Positions 50,150 through 63,120 of a stretch of 64,000 nt of DNA are shown in pieces. The DNA is from Primula veris (Eukaryota; Streptophyta; Magnoliopsida; Ericales; Primulaceae), in assembly GCA_963682055.1 (NCBI GenBank), contig OY821748.1, positions 253,001-317,000 of the forward strand, read 5' to 3'. The notes below the pieces were generated by a model that worked only from the letters and a program-made list of their open reading frames with translations, was not told the origin of the DNA and searched no databases. How positions within the stretch are numbered: the first letter of the stretch is position 1; every line of letters starts with the position of its first letter. The translations under genes were made by a program, and so were the position numbers.

Positions 50150-50886
50150 TTACGACTAAACATTTAACTTTACAGAGAAAGTAATGGCCTTAAAAAAAAC
50201 CTTTAGTTTCATAAGCACAATGAGTCCATTATACCTTTTCAGTTTCATAAAAAAAATAGTAATAGAGATAAAACAAAAGTTTGTAGAGGAATATGTAATG
50301 TATACCAGATACTGACAATCAGTGAGGATATTACACCATAAGAAATAGGAGGACATATGAAACAACTCGTTAGAGACCAACCCAAAATAAGCCCAAATCA
50401 AAGAAGAACCAAAAATACAAGTTATTCGGCATAAACATGTATGAATTATACTGAGGAAAAGGAAAACCAAAACCCACAACTGACTGATCTCAGGAAACGA
50501 AACCAAATAAAACGAACTGGAAGCATAATCTGGGGGAAAGGGAGATTGACATAATTGATTTAGAAACTATGTATATAGAAAAATAAAATCATCATAAACT
50601 AATCAACAAAGTTAAGCTTTAAGCGAACCTGGTTGTACTGTCACAGTCACATCATACCCAAGCTAGTTGTACTGTCACATCATTGCCAGAGTGGTTTGAG
50701 GAACTGGGAACAAATTAACACAGCATTTTAAAACCGTTTAGATTATTTTATTTTTAGCTGTAGAGCTTATTAAAACTTTCTATAATTAAGTTTATATCTG
50801 TTTTTCTACTAAAAACTTGTTTGGTCAGAGGATTCGTTAACTAATCTTGTTAGTTAGAGCTAAAGATGTAAGTGCAATCTAATATA

Positions 50887-50894
<8 letters not shown>

Positions 50895-50941
<47 letters not shown>
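50895..50941 (+). repeat. (GT)n microsatellite
   Basis: About 22 GT units follow a short AT run. The unit B counterpart near 59070 and 59122-59138 is much shorter and split, so the tract expanded in unit A or shrank in B. Confidence 0.9.
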
Positions 50942-50942
<1 letters not shown>

Positions 50943-51496
50943 GTCCGAACTGCTGAGGCAGAGCAACGTGTGCTAGTTTCTTCCTTCTGAGTTCTGTCTA
51001 TGTATGTTTTTAGCAAACAATTTGTCTCATGTGCCTGAAAAAGTAGGCATTAGAATGAACAATTTTCTTTTATCTGAAAACAGAAAGAGAAAAAACGCAC
51101 ATAAGCAGAAAAAGGGGACACTTGTCAATGGATATTTGTTTGGGGAGACTTTCAAACCAAAAAATTGAAATGTTTAATACAAAAGGAAGAAGAGAAGAGC
51201 CATGATAACCTTGTAAACCGATATGGGAAAATTACTTTTGATTCATAACTTTTAATAGAACAAATCTACCGAATGATGGTCTCTGATTATTGAACCAATG
51301 CTGGTAATTTGCAACAAACCACAAATTCTATAATTTCATACTTCACATACCTGGTTAAAAAAGGTTTCAAATCCAAACGCCATAAATAGTTTTCCATTCA
51401 TTTCAATTTTGCCTCTTGTTTCTCGGCGAAGACAGAAGCTGAAGAAAGCCACTATTGGGGTGGAAACAAATTCAGATTACTTTTTTTCTAGACTAA

Positions 51497-51568
51497 AGCC
51501 CCTTATCGGATTTGAACCGATGACTTACGCCGTGTGATGACGTTACTCTACCGCTGAGCTAAAAGGGA
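51497..51568 (-). tRNA. Plastid-type tRNA copy (trnT-GGU-like) with CAC at the anticodon position
   Basis: The minus strand folds as a 72-nt tRNA. It has a D arm (GCTC/GAGT), a five-pair anticodon stem with one G-U pair, a perfect T arm (ATCGG TTCAAAT CCGAT) and an acceptor stem broken only at pair 1-72 (T-C). The 3' half (GGCGTAAGTCATCGGTTCAA and onward) matches the chloroplast trnT-GGU gene as I remember it. The anticodon loop reads ATCACAC, so GGT is replaced by CAC (would be valine), and two nearby loop/stem bases also differ. It is most likely a nuclear insertion of plastid DNA that is decaying. No other plastid sequence is evident around it. Whether it is transcribed is unknown. Confidence 0.7.
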
Positions 51569-52552
51569 CTTCAAGTTTTTAAAACAGGAATAAACCAAGA
51601 TTATTTGTTTTCTAGCCTTAATTTTCTGACTTTATCTTGGATCATCACAAAGTTAAACATGTAAACAAACAAGTTTTTTGAAGCCTTCTCTTCGCAGAAC
51701 ATTGTACGTTGCTTTGAAGCTGAAGGGTGATCTATGAGACAGTGAATTAAAAGCAGATATTACTCTAAAATAAGTTTCACTTTTTGGTTGAAAAGTAGAG
51801 AACAACCTAATTCCCATTGGTTTAAACTTCGGACCAAACTCAGGACTGCCATTTCAAGGACCACCCTTTCCACAAAAACCTTGATTCTCCGATTGGAATC
51901 AACAAACAGAAAATTTTGAGGTAAATTACTTCCCAAATTAAAGATTATAGAAAGATTCTCAACAAATTCTCGTAACAAACAGCTTCCAGACAAAAATAAA
52001 ATCATAATACTGCTGAGAATGAATGAAACATTTTTCCTTTTTAGAAAAAATAAAGTTCATTAAACTCATTAACTGCTATCTATTTTGCCATTTCCCTAAG
52101 GCAAAATAACAAACTAGTCCATAAGCCACAGAAAAGTTGGTAGAATATAATTTAACAAGTATGGGCAATTCCTGATTTTAAAAAGACTGGAATAAAGTGA
52201 ACAGAGCTCCATAAAGAAGCATAGCCCACTTTATTATAGTAAACAGTTTAGGATTTCTAATTGCTCAAATGCAAGAATCCGCCCAAGTGCTCTTCTCTCC
52301 ATGGCCCTAGAGGCTTATTAGGTGTCAGTAACAAATAGGTAAAGAAGAAAAAACATATGAACTAAGGTAGAAAATTGAGTCAGATTCATACTTCCTTACT
52401 AATCTTTAAGAGACGGAAATAGAAAAAAAAAGATGTCTTCTTATTTACTGCTTTGTTGTGTTCGATAGCATGTGAGTAAGAAGGATAAAAATTGAATACA
52501 ACCAATGCGTTTGATTCTGGCAAAAATATAAGGAAAAAATGGAATCACATAC

Positions 52553-52590
52553 CTGTTAATTGCGTCACTAGTCATTTGGACTTTGGATCC
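52553..52590 (-). pseudogene. Small exon-like segment, unit A (38 nt)
   Basis: On the minus strand it is flanked by TATATAG acceptor and GTATGT donor and reads GSKVQMTSDAINR in phase 0. That joins in phase to the exon-like piece ending at 52987 (...VLMLRINTLT). Unit B has the counterpart at 60235-60265 with a 7-nt deletion and a GC donor. I do not recognise the protein. Confidence 0.4.
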
Positions 52591-52986
52591 CTATATAACA
52601 AAGATAATGTACTTCATTAGATTTAGGGGAGAGGGGGGAGATACTATCTTTGTAACAAATTCAGAAACAATATACTTCAGCTATAAACATTTCAGAGTTA
52701 TTAAATATAAGGAGACAAATTTTCCCAATTATTAAAATAATTGCTGACCTTGCAAACAGAAGACACTTTAAAAATTCAACATTCATGTACCGAAAGGAAA
52801 ATCACATATAACTGGAAATTTTCAGTATCAGAGACTCGGGGATGCCATTCGCCTATAGTATAAGCTTGATGTAAATATATTAAACAGTAAAATTGCATTT
52901 TTATCTGGAACAGAAAATCTACTTGTTACTCTCCTATATATACATCCCAATGCAGAGAAGAAAGTATCACAAAGAAGAGGACTTAC

Positions 52987-53200
52987 TGTGAGGGTATTAA
53001 TTCGCAACATCAACACATCGCAGCTGTACTCTCTTGACCATAATGATGGCCTCCACCATTATAGCATCCTTTCTCCCCATAATCTTTCTCTTATTCGCTG
53101 GAACCTCTCATCAACAATCGAGGTTGAAGCGGAATTCAATAATCTTTTCTCCATGAACGCCAATCAAACCAAACCAATCATTAATCTAAATAATAGTAGC
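52987..53200 (-). pseudogene. Degenerate exon, unit A, with intact GTAAGT donor
   Basis: On the minus strand the piece ends in a perfect donor after reading EYSCDVLMLRINTLT. The matching piece in unit B (60627 and upward) reads HHYGQEYKCNVLMLRINTLR. Unit A carries two extra bases relative to B just upstream, which shifts the frame. The left part is interrupted by stops in every frame. The start is not defined. It is probably a remnant of a gene that was carried along in the duplication. Confidence 0.4.
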
Positions 53201-54060
53201 AAGTTTAAAATAAGGCAATCTCAACACTCAAGGCCTATGGGCTCATCCAAGCTTAACAATGTAACAGCAGATGCAAATAAAATGAAGAAAGTGAACTTTG
53301 TAGTTTGTACAAACTCCAAAATGGGGACGGAACAGCAAAGACACAATTCCATAAGCTTGATTACATGCATTTTCATAAGCATAGGGGAAGAACGTGACAT
53401 ATGGACAGCTGTTACAGGTATTATTAAGATAACTAAAATCAAAGACGAAATTTCATAACCAGTTCAACCAAACAGATTATGACAGTAGATATTAAGACTG
53501 TGAGGTTAAAAAATTAATCATAGTAGTCACGATAAGTTGATATAAAAGTATAACCCAATGCATGACATGATGAATCACCGTCACCAATCTCACTTAAGGG
53601 AAAGAAAAACAATAACTCTTGTAGTTGAGGAAAGATTTCAACTAAATTAGCCAGGGACGGAAAGAAATAATAATTCTGATAATGTGAAAGTAGTCACAGA
53701 CCAATGAAGATTTAACATAAATGCAGTTTAAATCCCAAGAGGCCAAATTCACAAAACCTAACTATTCAGATCCCCTCAAATCTAACCCTTGCCAGTAAAA
53801 ACAAAAACTATCAATGACAGGGCATAAAGAATACAAGTGAATTCTAGAGCCAAATTATTCTTTACACAATGTAAAATACTTAAAAGAAAACATAAACTCA
53901 AAAACTCGGCAAAAACAACAAAATTACACTCACTCAAGCATTACTGTAGCAGGTAAACTACAAATTGTTGGGATTTTACTGTAAGATATAACTCCTCTGA
54001 TATGATTAAACAACCACGACTATAATATTTTCAGGTCAATCATACTTAACATAAACAGGA

Positions 54061-56250
54061 AACAGAGCGAGGCTAACAGAATGCTAGGATAGGTTGTTCT
54101 CAGTCATAACAAGATAAAGAAAACTATGACATACACGTATAAATGGCAAACAGTACCATAATGTCCACCAAACTCAACAGTTTACAGTGACTACGAAGAT
54201 CTTTTAGTCAACGTAATAGAAAGGTTCTTACAGAAAGAAACAATTTCCACGATCATTTAGCAACAATTTAATTGTTATGATGATACAACAAGTACAGCTA
54301 TGACTAAAAAATTTGCAGTTCGGCCTTACTCATTAACAGGACAATAAATGAGAAACCAAAAGTTAAATCCAGATTACATGAAAACTAATGCATAGACCTA
54401 AGCAGAGCAACTAGGATGACATAAAAAATACATGCTAAAGGAACATAAAACAATGAAATACACAGATAACTGGCACACAAAACAACTATTTCCACGAAAA
54501 ACGATAGTAAACAGTGATTACTAATACCCATTCTTCTACAAAATTTAACGGTGTGTACAAAAAGATACACTTTGGATTAATTACAGGACCCCCATACTTG
54601 ACATGCAGAATAATACAACAAAAAATCATAAACCAAGCAAATAAATTCAAATGGCATAAACACTGAAGGATATCCTGAGCTAACAAATAGAATGCTACAT
54701 TAAGTTAATCTCAATTGCAAAACGGGACATTAAACAATGAAATGCACATGTAACTAGCAAACATTACAGTAATTTCAATAAAACCAACAGTAAAACAGTG
54801 ATTATGAAAATAAAAAATTCTTACAGAAAGAATTGATCCAATTAAGCAACACAGATTATTCCGGTGTTACACTTTGATACAACTTCTCTGATCCAATTAA
54901 AGAACTGACTACAAGAATTTCCGTTCAAATGTACTTAACATGTAAATTTACACAACATCAAATAACACACCAAACAAATATATTCAGATAGCATCTACTC
55001 TACAATGCTGAAAGAAATGATTCAGTCATAACCTTAGTTGCACGAAACGAGTACGCGGGTGGGTACGGGAGCGGGAGCGGAGGAGCGGATGATTAAAAAA
55101 GTGTGGGAGTGCCTTCCGGAGCGTCTTAGAAAATTTATTATTATTTATATATTTTTTAATATTATGTATGTCGTGAAATAAATGCAAAAGCATGATTAAG
55201 ACACGGACTCTCTTTTTTTGGATAGGTTTGAAATCAAATCTTTACAAGTTAGTAATGATATTGTATGATACCGTAAGTATATTTAAAAAATATTTGATAT
55301 AATCTTAAACCAATTTAAAATAAATAATGTGATATTGTGGTACATACTCCGTATCATTTAAATTTTAAATTGTGGTACATAAATGTGATATTGTAAGATA
55401 TACATAATGAATCTTCTTTAATATTTCTGTCCACCAAAAATCCACTCTCCGGTACGCGTTCCCGACTTTCGGTGCACGTTTCCGGCATCCGGAACGCCGA
55501 TCTGCGTTTTCGACGCCGGAACGGCAGGTGGTAGGATATTTCCTGCAACTAAGGTCATAACAAGGGACCTAAAACAATGAAATACAAATATAACTGGCAA
55601 ACAGCACAATATTTTCAACAAAAATCAATACTACACAGTGACTAGAAATATCTGTTAGTCTAAAGAGTTGAAAGGTTGTTACAGAAGAAAGAATTCCCAT
55701 GGACCAATTAAGCAACAATTTGATTGCTACTTAATTGGATCGTGAAAATTGTTTCTTTCTGATGTTACAGCGAGATATAGCTAGAATAATTGTAGTTCGG
55801 ATGGACTTAACATGTGAAATAATAGGACGGCAACAAATCAAAAAACAAAAAACAAAATATCAGTCGACATGAACATAGAGGCGCATGGGCAAATAGAATG
55901 CGCTACAATAATATAATTTCAACTGTAACAAGGGAAATAACGATTTACACATAAAAACAGGCAAATAATCAAGTAACTTCCAAGAAATCAAACAATAAAC
56001 GGTGATTACTAATATCTATTGGTCTGAAAAGCTGAAAGGTTGTTACAGAAATTAACAAAATTCCCTCAATCAAATTAAGCAACAGAGCCAAACACAATAA
56101 TAGTATATATATTACAAAGTAGTTAATTTAGACGTATAACTAGCATACAGTACAAATTATATCCATAAAAAAAAACGACAAACAATTATTAGCAATATGT
56201 TGGTCTACAAGATATTTAAAAAGTTTTAAAAGAAGCCACGATCCAATTAA
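54061..56250. repeat. Cluster of related 250-350 bp repeats, unit A
   Basis: Several imperfect copies of one segment occur in tandem. Each has GAATGCTA-like text, then CATAACAAG, ACAATGAAATACACATATAA, CAAACAGT..., AACAGTGATTACTAATAT, TTCTTACAGAAAGAATT and CCAATTAAGCAACA. Landmarks recur near 54457, 54738, 55578 and 55943. Unit B holds further copies near 61951, 62254 and 62355. Copies differ by indels and substitutions, so period is not constant. Confidence 0.7.
55032..55554. mobile_element. 523-bp non-autonomous DNA transposon (MITE-like)
   Basis: It has 11-bp terminal inverted repeats (CCTTAGTTGCA / TGCAACTAAGG) flanked by a direct repeat TCATAA (55026-55031 and 55555-55560; reads TCATAAC at 7 bp if the ends are shifted). 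Related copies of the host repeat lack the insert and read straight through CATAACAAG, which gives the empty site. The ends are GC-rich (CGAAACGAGTACGCGGGT.. at the left, several CCGG words at the right) and the middle is AT-rich. There is no transposase ORF. The superfamily is not certain; hAT-like is possible. Confidence 0.75.
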
Positions 56251-57827
56251 CCAACAGAAAAAAAACAATCATCAAAAGAAAAGGAGTTCATATATATCTA
56301 TTTATATGTATATAGATATACACGGTAACTAGGAAAGAGTGGAATAAATTGATGGATCCAATTAAGCAATAGAAAAAACAATCATAAAAAAAGAAGAGGA
56401 GACATGGTAATAATAACAGACAGGTAAAGAGTAGAATAAATTCATCAATCCAATTAAGCAGAAGAAACAAACAACATCCATTAATACCAATATCGTACCT
56501 GAGAAATAAACAAATAATAGAAAGAAAAAGGAGCGAGGGAATAGATAGAAGAGAGAGAGAGAGTTGTAGAGGCGGTGCAATTAATAACAACACCCGACTA
56601 TTACTATTTAATACTACTACTATTTTATTTACCCACCATAACTTTTTACTACTAAATCACCTTATTCTAATTCAATTATTAAATTACTACTATCATTTTA
56701 ATTTAAAACACCCACTATATAGTTTATATGTAATAATATTGTAGGATTAATTATCGAAATTTAACATTTCAACACTTTTGTGTGTACAACCCTCATAATT
56801 ACACCTAATTTCGTACACTTAAATAGGAATGGGGACATACGCTTAAATGGAGACTAGGAAGTACTAATAAATAATTGATTTGTAAATTTAAAAAAACATA
56901 CCGTGCATAACACGATGAATAGTTGTTAGCAAGTAAAAATAATAATAATATTCAGACTAGTTCTAAAGTGACGATCATATACTAGTACTACTACTAGTTT
57001 ACAAATTCCGAAAACAAAACACAAACCACACACATTTAACCCAATAAGTTTGGGAGGTTGGTCACAATTAACTGATCTTCGGAGTTGACTAACGAACGTA
57101 GCGTTGACCAACGAAAAAAAAACTCAAAAATATATAAAAATAATCACAAAAATCCCTAAAATCAAGAAAATTAAAATGAAAAATGATTTTTTTTTTTAAA
57201 TTATTAAAAAAATTATTAGTCTAATAGACACTCTAATGGACGATATTATATACCACCGACGGTCTAATATACTAATAATAGTGTGATAAAGGACAAACAT
57301 ACAATCTAATAGTATATTACTCAGGTCTAATGACCAGTCGAATCGACAATAACATACATAATTGATACTGATTGTTTCATAAAATACAATATAAACAAAG
57401 AAATACCCGTGCCCCGATTAAAATGCAATTTAATAATAAAAATAGTCTAGGGTACTAGTAACAAAAAGGAAAGTCATAGTACTTAAAACTAAGTTAGATT
57501 CGGACTGAAACTGGAATAATTATAAACTGACTGGTCAATTCTGTAAACTTCCCAAACATAATAGGTTTTAAACTGTTTAATTTCCCTAATTTAAGGTCAT
57601 TTTCAAGTCAATTTATAAGTTGTAGACTAAATTGCAATCAACCCAATTCCATCGAATTAACAAATCTGGTCCCTGATGAAAATAATAAGCAGCTTGGGTT
57701 TGGATTAACCCACCGACGGAGATGGAAACTACGGCTGTCGACACCATCGCACTAACGACGACACCGGATAGTTCTAGAAAGAGGGAGAGGGCGAAGGTGG
57801 ACTGTCTGATGACGGCGCTAACCAAGA

Positions 57828-57965
57828 GAGAGAGAGAGAGAGAGTTCCGGGGATAAAATAGAAAGGGTAACGAGATAAAATAGAATTGGACTCCAGGGAT
57901 AGTAAAGTCAAATTAGTCGGATCCGCATACCTTTTAATCGCTAACCATGGCATCAATGGACAAAA
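57828..57965 (-). promoter_or_regulatory. CT-rich leader and splice donor-like block, unit A
   Basis: On the minus strand a short ORF-like piece (QVFGSFKFLSIDAMVSD then stop) is followed by AAAAG/GTATGC, a good donor, and then a (CT)n stretch. The same block occurs at about 63213-63430 and 63575-63790. This resembles a transcript leader exon repeated with each unit, but no downstream coding exon is intact. Confidence 0.3.
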
Positions 57966-60626
57966 ATTTGAAAGAGCCGAACACCTGGCCCCTGTTGGAG
58001 GAGCATTGCTTGTCTAGCGAAACACGACCCACAATCGCTTGAAACCGGTATTCATTTCCATTTTATAGTTTGGTCAAGGCTGAATGATTTCCAAACCAAA
58101 CCTGAGTAGAGAAATACCAATATAGACAGGCAATTGAAGGTCAAACAGTAAAAATCTGTACAACTTAAAGTATCAGAAGTTGGATGTGAGTAAGAATGCA
58201 TTGTGAAGAAGCCCCTAAACCCAAAAGACTACTTTATGTCCTTTTCAAAGTCCAACAACAAGAGAAAAAACGAATTAAAACCCCTCTCCTAGACCTAGCA
58301 AGTTAAATGACTCCGAATATAGAACTTCTTTGCATGTTAAACTAAGAAAATACATTTAGCTGCTTCGGCAAAAGAAGCAGTCCTCCTTTAGTGGTTCATA
58401 CCAGATACTGACGATCAGTGAGTCCGTTTTACATTTTCAGTTCCATCAAGAAAAAATAACAATATAGAGGGAAAAAAAAGAGTTTGTAGAGGAAGAATGC
58501 ATACCAGATACAATTTCCGTTGTACCAAAAAATGCATACCAGATACTGACAATCAGTGAGGATAAACTACCATGAGAAATACGATGGCATATGAAGCAAC
58601 AGTTAGAAACCAACCCCAAATAAGAACAATTGAAAGAAGAACCGAAAATATAAGCTACTCTATATAAGCGTATGAATTATACTGAGGAAAAGGGAAACCA
58701 AAAAGACTACAACAAACTGATCTCAGGAATCGGAACCAAATGAAATGAACTGGAAGCATAACCTGTTAAGAAAGAAAATTTTCATCATAAACAAATCAAC
58801 AAAAATTATGCTTTAAGGCAACCTGGTTGTACTGGGACATCATTGCCAAGTTAGTTGTACTATCACGTCATTGCCAGAGTGATTTAAGGAAGTGGGAAGA
58901 AATTAAAACAAAATAACACAACAAGCCCTTTTGAACTCATTTGGATAATTTATTTACCTATAGATCTTATAAAACCTTTTTAAAATTCAGTTTCTGTCTG
59001 GTCAAATGATCAGTTAACTAATTTTATAGTTAAGAGTTAAAGACATGACAAGTGCAGTATAACTATATATATGTGTGTGTAAATTCATGAGTAAAGATGT
59101 AAAGCTGTAAAGTACAACTATATATGTGTGTGTGTGTGTCTCAACTACTTAGGCAGAGAAACGTGTGCTGGTTTCTTCCTTTTATCAATGTGTTTTTTTT
59201 ACCTAAGAATTTGTTTACTCATGAGTAAGCATTAAACGAACAATTTCCTTTTATCTGAAAACAGGAAGAGAAAAAAATCTTCACAAAGCCTTTTAAGTTG
59301 GTTTGAAGCTGTAAATGAATTAAAAGTATATATTACTCCAAAATAAGTTCCATTTCTTGGTTGGAAAGTAGAGAACAACCCGATTCCCATTCGTTTAATT
59401 TGGACCAAAATCTGGACTATTTCAAGAACCACCTCTGAAACTGAAAAGCAAACCATTATCACAAATCTAGAAGATAAATACAGTATACAGACTAAAAAGA
59501 AGAGTAAATAAGATGGATTATACTAATAACATAACGAGGTAAACGAGAAAAACCTTAAATCTCCGATTAGAATCAGCTAACAGAACAATTAATGGTAGAT
59601 TACTCCCCAGAGATTAAAGAATTTAGAAGGGTTCTAAATAGATTTTCGCCAAAAAAAACCTTCCTAATACTGCTGAGGATGTATGATTTCTTTTCCTTTT
59701 CAAAATAAATAAAAGATCGGTAAACTGGTAAACTACTTTCCAATTTGCCAATTCCCTAAGGCGAAATAACAAACTAGTCCACAAGCGACAAAAAAGTTGG
59801 TAGAATACATAATTACCCAAGTATGGGGAATTCAGGTTTTAAAAGACTGGAATAAAGTGAGCATAGCACCATAAAGAAGCATAGCCCAATTTATTATAAT
59901 AAACAGTTTAAGATTTCTATTTGCTCAAATGCAAGAATTCACATGTGTTCTTCTCTCTATGACGCCTAAAGGCTTATTAGGTAACAGTAACAAATAGGTA
60001 AAGAAGAAAAACATATGCACACTAAGGTATAAAATAGAGTCAAATTCATACTTCCTTACTAGTTTTTATAAGACGGAAATAGGAAAAAAAAATGACATCT
60101 TATTTGATGCGTAGTTGTGTTCGATAGCATGTAAATAAGAAGGTTTCTATTTTCGAATCAGAATACTAAAAAAAATTAATACAATGCTTTTGATTCTGTC
60201 AAAAACATAATGAGGAAAAAATGGAATGACATGCCTGTTAATTGTATCATTAGTCGGTTGGATCTCTATAAAATAAAGATAATGTACTTTATTAGGTTTA
60301 GGGAAAAAGTGGGCATACTTTATTAGGTTTAGGTCTATTGAATAATTGTTGACAATGCAAACAGACTTTAAAATTCATTCTTCATGTACAGAAAGAAAAA
60401 TCACATATAACTGAAAATTTCAACATCAGAGACTTGGGTATGTCGTTCGCCTTGTTCTCAACTTAGTATCTTCATTTATCCTACGGTATAAGGCTTGATG
60501 TAAATATATTAAAAAGTAAAAAAGCATCTTCATCTGGAACTAGAAAATCTACTTGTCATTCTTATATAAAAAGAAAATAATATATATCCAATGGCGAGAA
60601 AGAAGTATCCTAAAATGAGGACTTAC

Positions 60627-60860
60627 TCTGAGAGTGTTAATCCGCAACATCAGCACATTGCATTTGTACTCTTGACCGTAATGATGGCCTCCACAAAATA
60701 CCACTCTAATCTGAAAGTAGCATTTCCTTCAATATAGCGTCTTTTCTCCCCACAATCTTTCGCTTAGTCGCTGGAGCCTCTGATCAACAATCGGGATTGT
60801 AGCGGAATTCAATCATTTTTCCCTCATGAACGCCATTAAAAACAAACCAAACCAATCTGT
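60627..60860 (-). pseudogene. Degenerate exon, unit B, with intact GTAAGT donor
   Basis: Counterpart of the unit A piece at 52987. A conserved reading further upstream (IEFR-N-DC then a stop, then PA-KRKI-GRKDAI) is shared with unit A, which hints at former coding sequence. Stops interrupt it in both copies. The coordinates of the 5' end are approximate and the family is unknown. Confidence 0.35.
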
Positions 60861-63120
60861 AATCTAAAAAATAGTAGCAAATTTGAAGCAAGGCAATCTA
60901 AAGGCCTATGGGCTCATCCAAACGGAACAATGTCACAGCAGATGCAAAGAATATGAAGAAAGTGGACTTTGTAGTTTGTGCAAACTCCAAAATGGAGACA
61001 GAACAGAAAAGACACAATTGCATAAGCTTGATTACATGCATGTTCATAAGCATAGAGGAAGAAAGAACATGACATATGGACAGGTATTATTAATTATAAT
61101 CGAAACGAAATTTCATAACCAATTTAACCAAACACATTATGACAATAGATATTAAAAGATAGTGGCATCAAAAACCCAACACATGATATGATGAATCACC
61201 AATTTCAATTAAGAGAAAGAAAAACAATCACTCTCACAGTTGACGAAAGATTTCAACTAAATTAGCAAGGGACGATAAGATATACTAATTCTGAGGATGC
61301 GAAAGTAATCCCAGACCAAATGAAGATTTACTAAAATTCAGTTTAAAGCCCAAGAGGCCAGATCCACAAAACCAAACTTATTCAGATCCCCTCAAATCTA
61401 ACTCTTTCTAGTAAAAACAAATACTATCAACGACAGATCATGAAGCTTACAAAATGAATTCAAGAGCCCTGTTGTTCTTATAATAAATGATATCCCTAAT
61501 GCATCAAAGTTTATAGCTATATATTCACCTCTTCAATCTTTTTTTATGAAATCCCTCCCAACTGGGTTCCTCAAAAGTGACTCGATTTGCCTGAATGGAT
61601 TGCCCAAGTTCAAAGACCCAATGAAAAACCCAAATTATTCCTTAAACAACGAAAATTCAGTTTAAATTAAAAATGTAAACTTGAAACTCAGCAAAATTAA
61701 TAAAATTACTGTAGCAGGTAAACCATAAAGCTTTGGGATGTTACGTAGATATAACTCCTCTGATCTAATTAAACAACTATGACTATAATATTTTCAGGGA
61801 AACCATATGCATGTGACATAGTAGGATGAAAATTCACTAATCGCAAACTGTTATATTCAGATAACATAAACACTAAGGCAAGGACCTAAAAGCGAGTAAA
61901 TTAAATGCTACAATAAGTTATTCTCCGTCATAACAAGTGGCAGAAAACAATGAAATACACATATAACTGGAAAACACTGATTACTATGGAGGAACTTGGG
62001 TAAAATTAAAGGTTCTTACAGAAAGAATCCATCCAATTAAGAAAAACATAGATTGTTGGAATGTTCCAATATGATATTAACTCCTGTGGTCCAATTTAAC
62101 AACTATGACTAGAATGATTGTAGTTTAAACATATTGAGCATTGTAAATTAATACAACATCAAATAACAAACCAAACAAATATATTCAGATACCATCTATA
62201 CTACGATGCTAACAAAAAAACAATTCTCAATCATAACAAGAGACAGAAAACAATCAAATACACATATAACTAGCAAACAGACAACATTACACTAAGGCAT
62301 GAGCAGATAGAATGCTACAATAATAAATTTTCAACTGTAACAAAGGAAAGAATGATTTACACATATAAACTGGCAAAACAATCGAGAAACTTTCAAAAAA
62401 CAGTGATCACTAATATCTGAAAAAATGAGGGAAATATGCGCGGGTTAATATTATTATATAGAGAAAGGGGCAGGGATGTTACCGTTACGCGCTAATTAAT
62501 TTAACTACGTGGTCACCAAGTTTTTTGAATCCTTCTCTTCGCAGAACCTTGTACGTTGCTTTGAAGCTGAAGGGTGATCTATGAGATTGAATTAAAAGCA
62601 GATATTACTCCAAAATAAGTTTCACTTTTTGGTTGAAAAGTAGAGAACAACCTAATTCTCATTCCTTTAAACTTCGGACCAAACTCAGGACTGCCATTTC
62701 AAGGACCACCCTATCCACAAAAACCTTGATTCCTCCGATTGGAATCAACAAACATAAAATTTTGAGGTAAATTACTTCCCAAATTAAAGATCATAGAAAG
62801 ATTCTCAACAAATTCTCATAACAAACAGCTTCCAGACAAAAATAAAATCATAATACTGCTGAGAATCAATGAAACTAATTTTCCTTTTTAGAAAAAATAA
62901 AGTTTGTTTTTTAAACTAACTGGTGAATTCTATAAATTTTCTAAACATGTAACTAAATCTAGATTCGGACTGAAACTGGAATAATTATAAACTAACTGGT
63001 GAATTCTATAAATTTTCTAAACATTATACTAGGTTTTAAACTGTTTGATTTCCCTAATTTAAAGTCAGACACAAGTCAATTTAGAAGTTGTGAACCAAAT
63101 TGCAATCAACCCTGTTTCAT

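Larger units (their letters stand above)
50150..58017. repeat. Tandem segmental duplication, unit A
   Basis: The unit starts with the landmark ATACCAGATACTGACAATCA (50302) and ends with the CT-rich leader and ATGGCATCAATGGACAAAAA block (57950). The same landmarks recur in the same order and orientation in unit B. Parts of A absent or shortened in B include about 51100-51660, which holds the tRNA-like sequence, and the 523-bp insertion at 55032. I see no intact protein gene here. Several minus-strand exon-like pieces keep splice sites but have frameshifts (see separate entries). Start and end are approximate. Confidence 0.75.

Noticed and set aside
51760..52005. Minus-strand ORF of 81 codons shared with the copies near 59.35 and 62.63 kb
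   Set aside because: The 62.7-kb copy has a one-base insertion that breaks the frame and the 59.4-kb copy is interrupted by extra sequence, so the reading is not maintained.
55354..55621. Minus-strand ORFs at the end of the 523-bp insertion
   Set aside because: They cross the transposon end into unrelated repeat sequence and have no motif.
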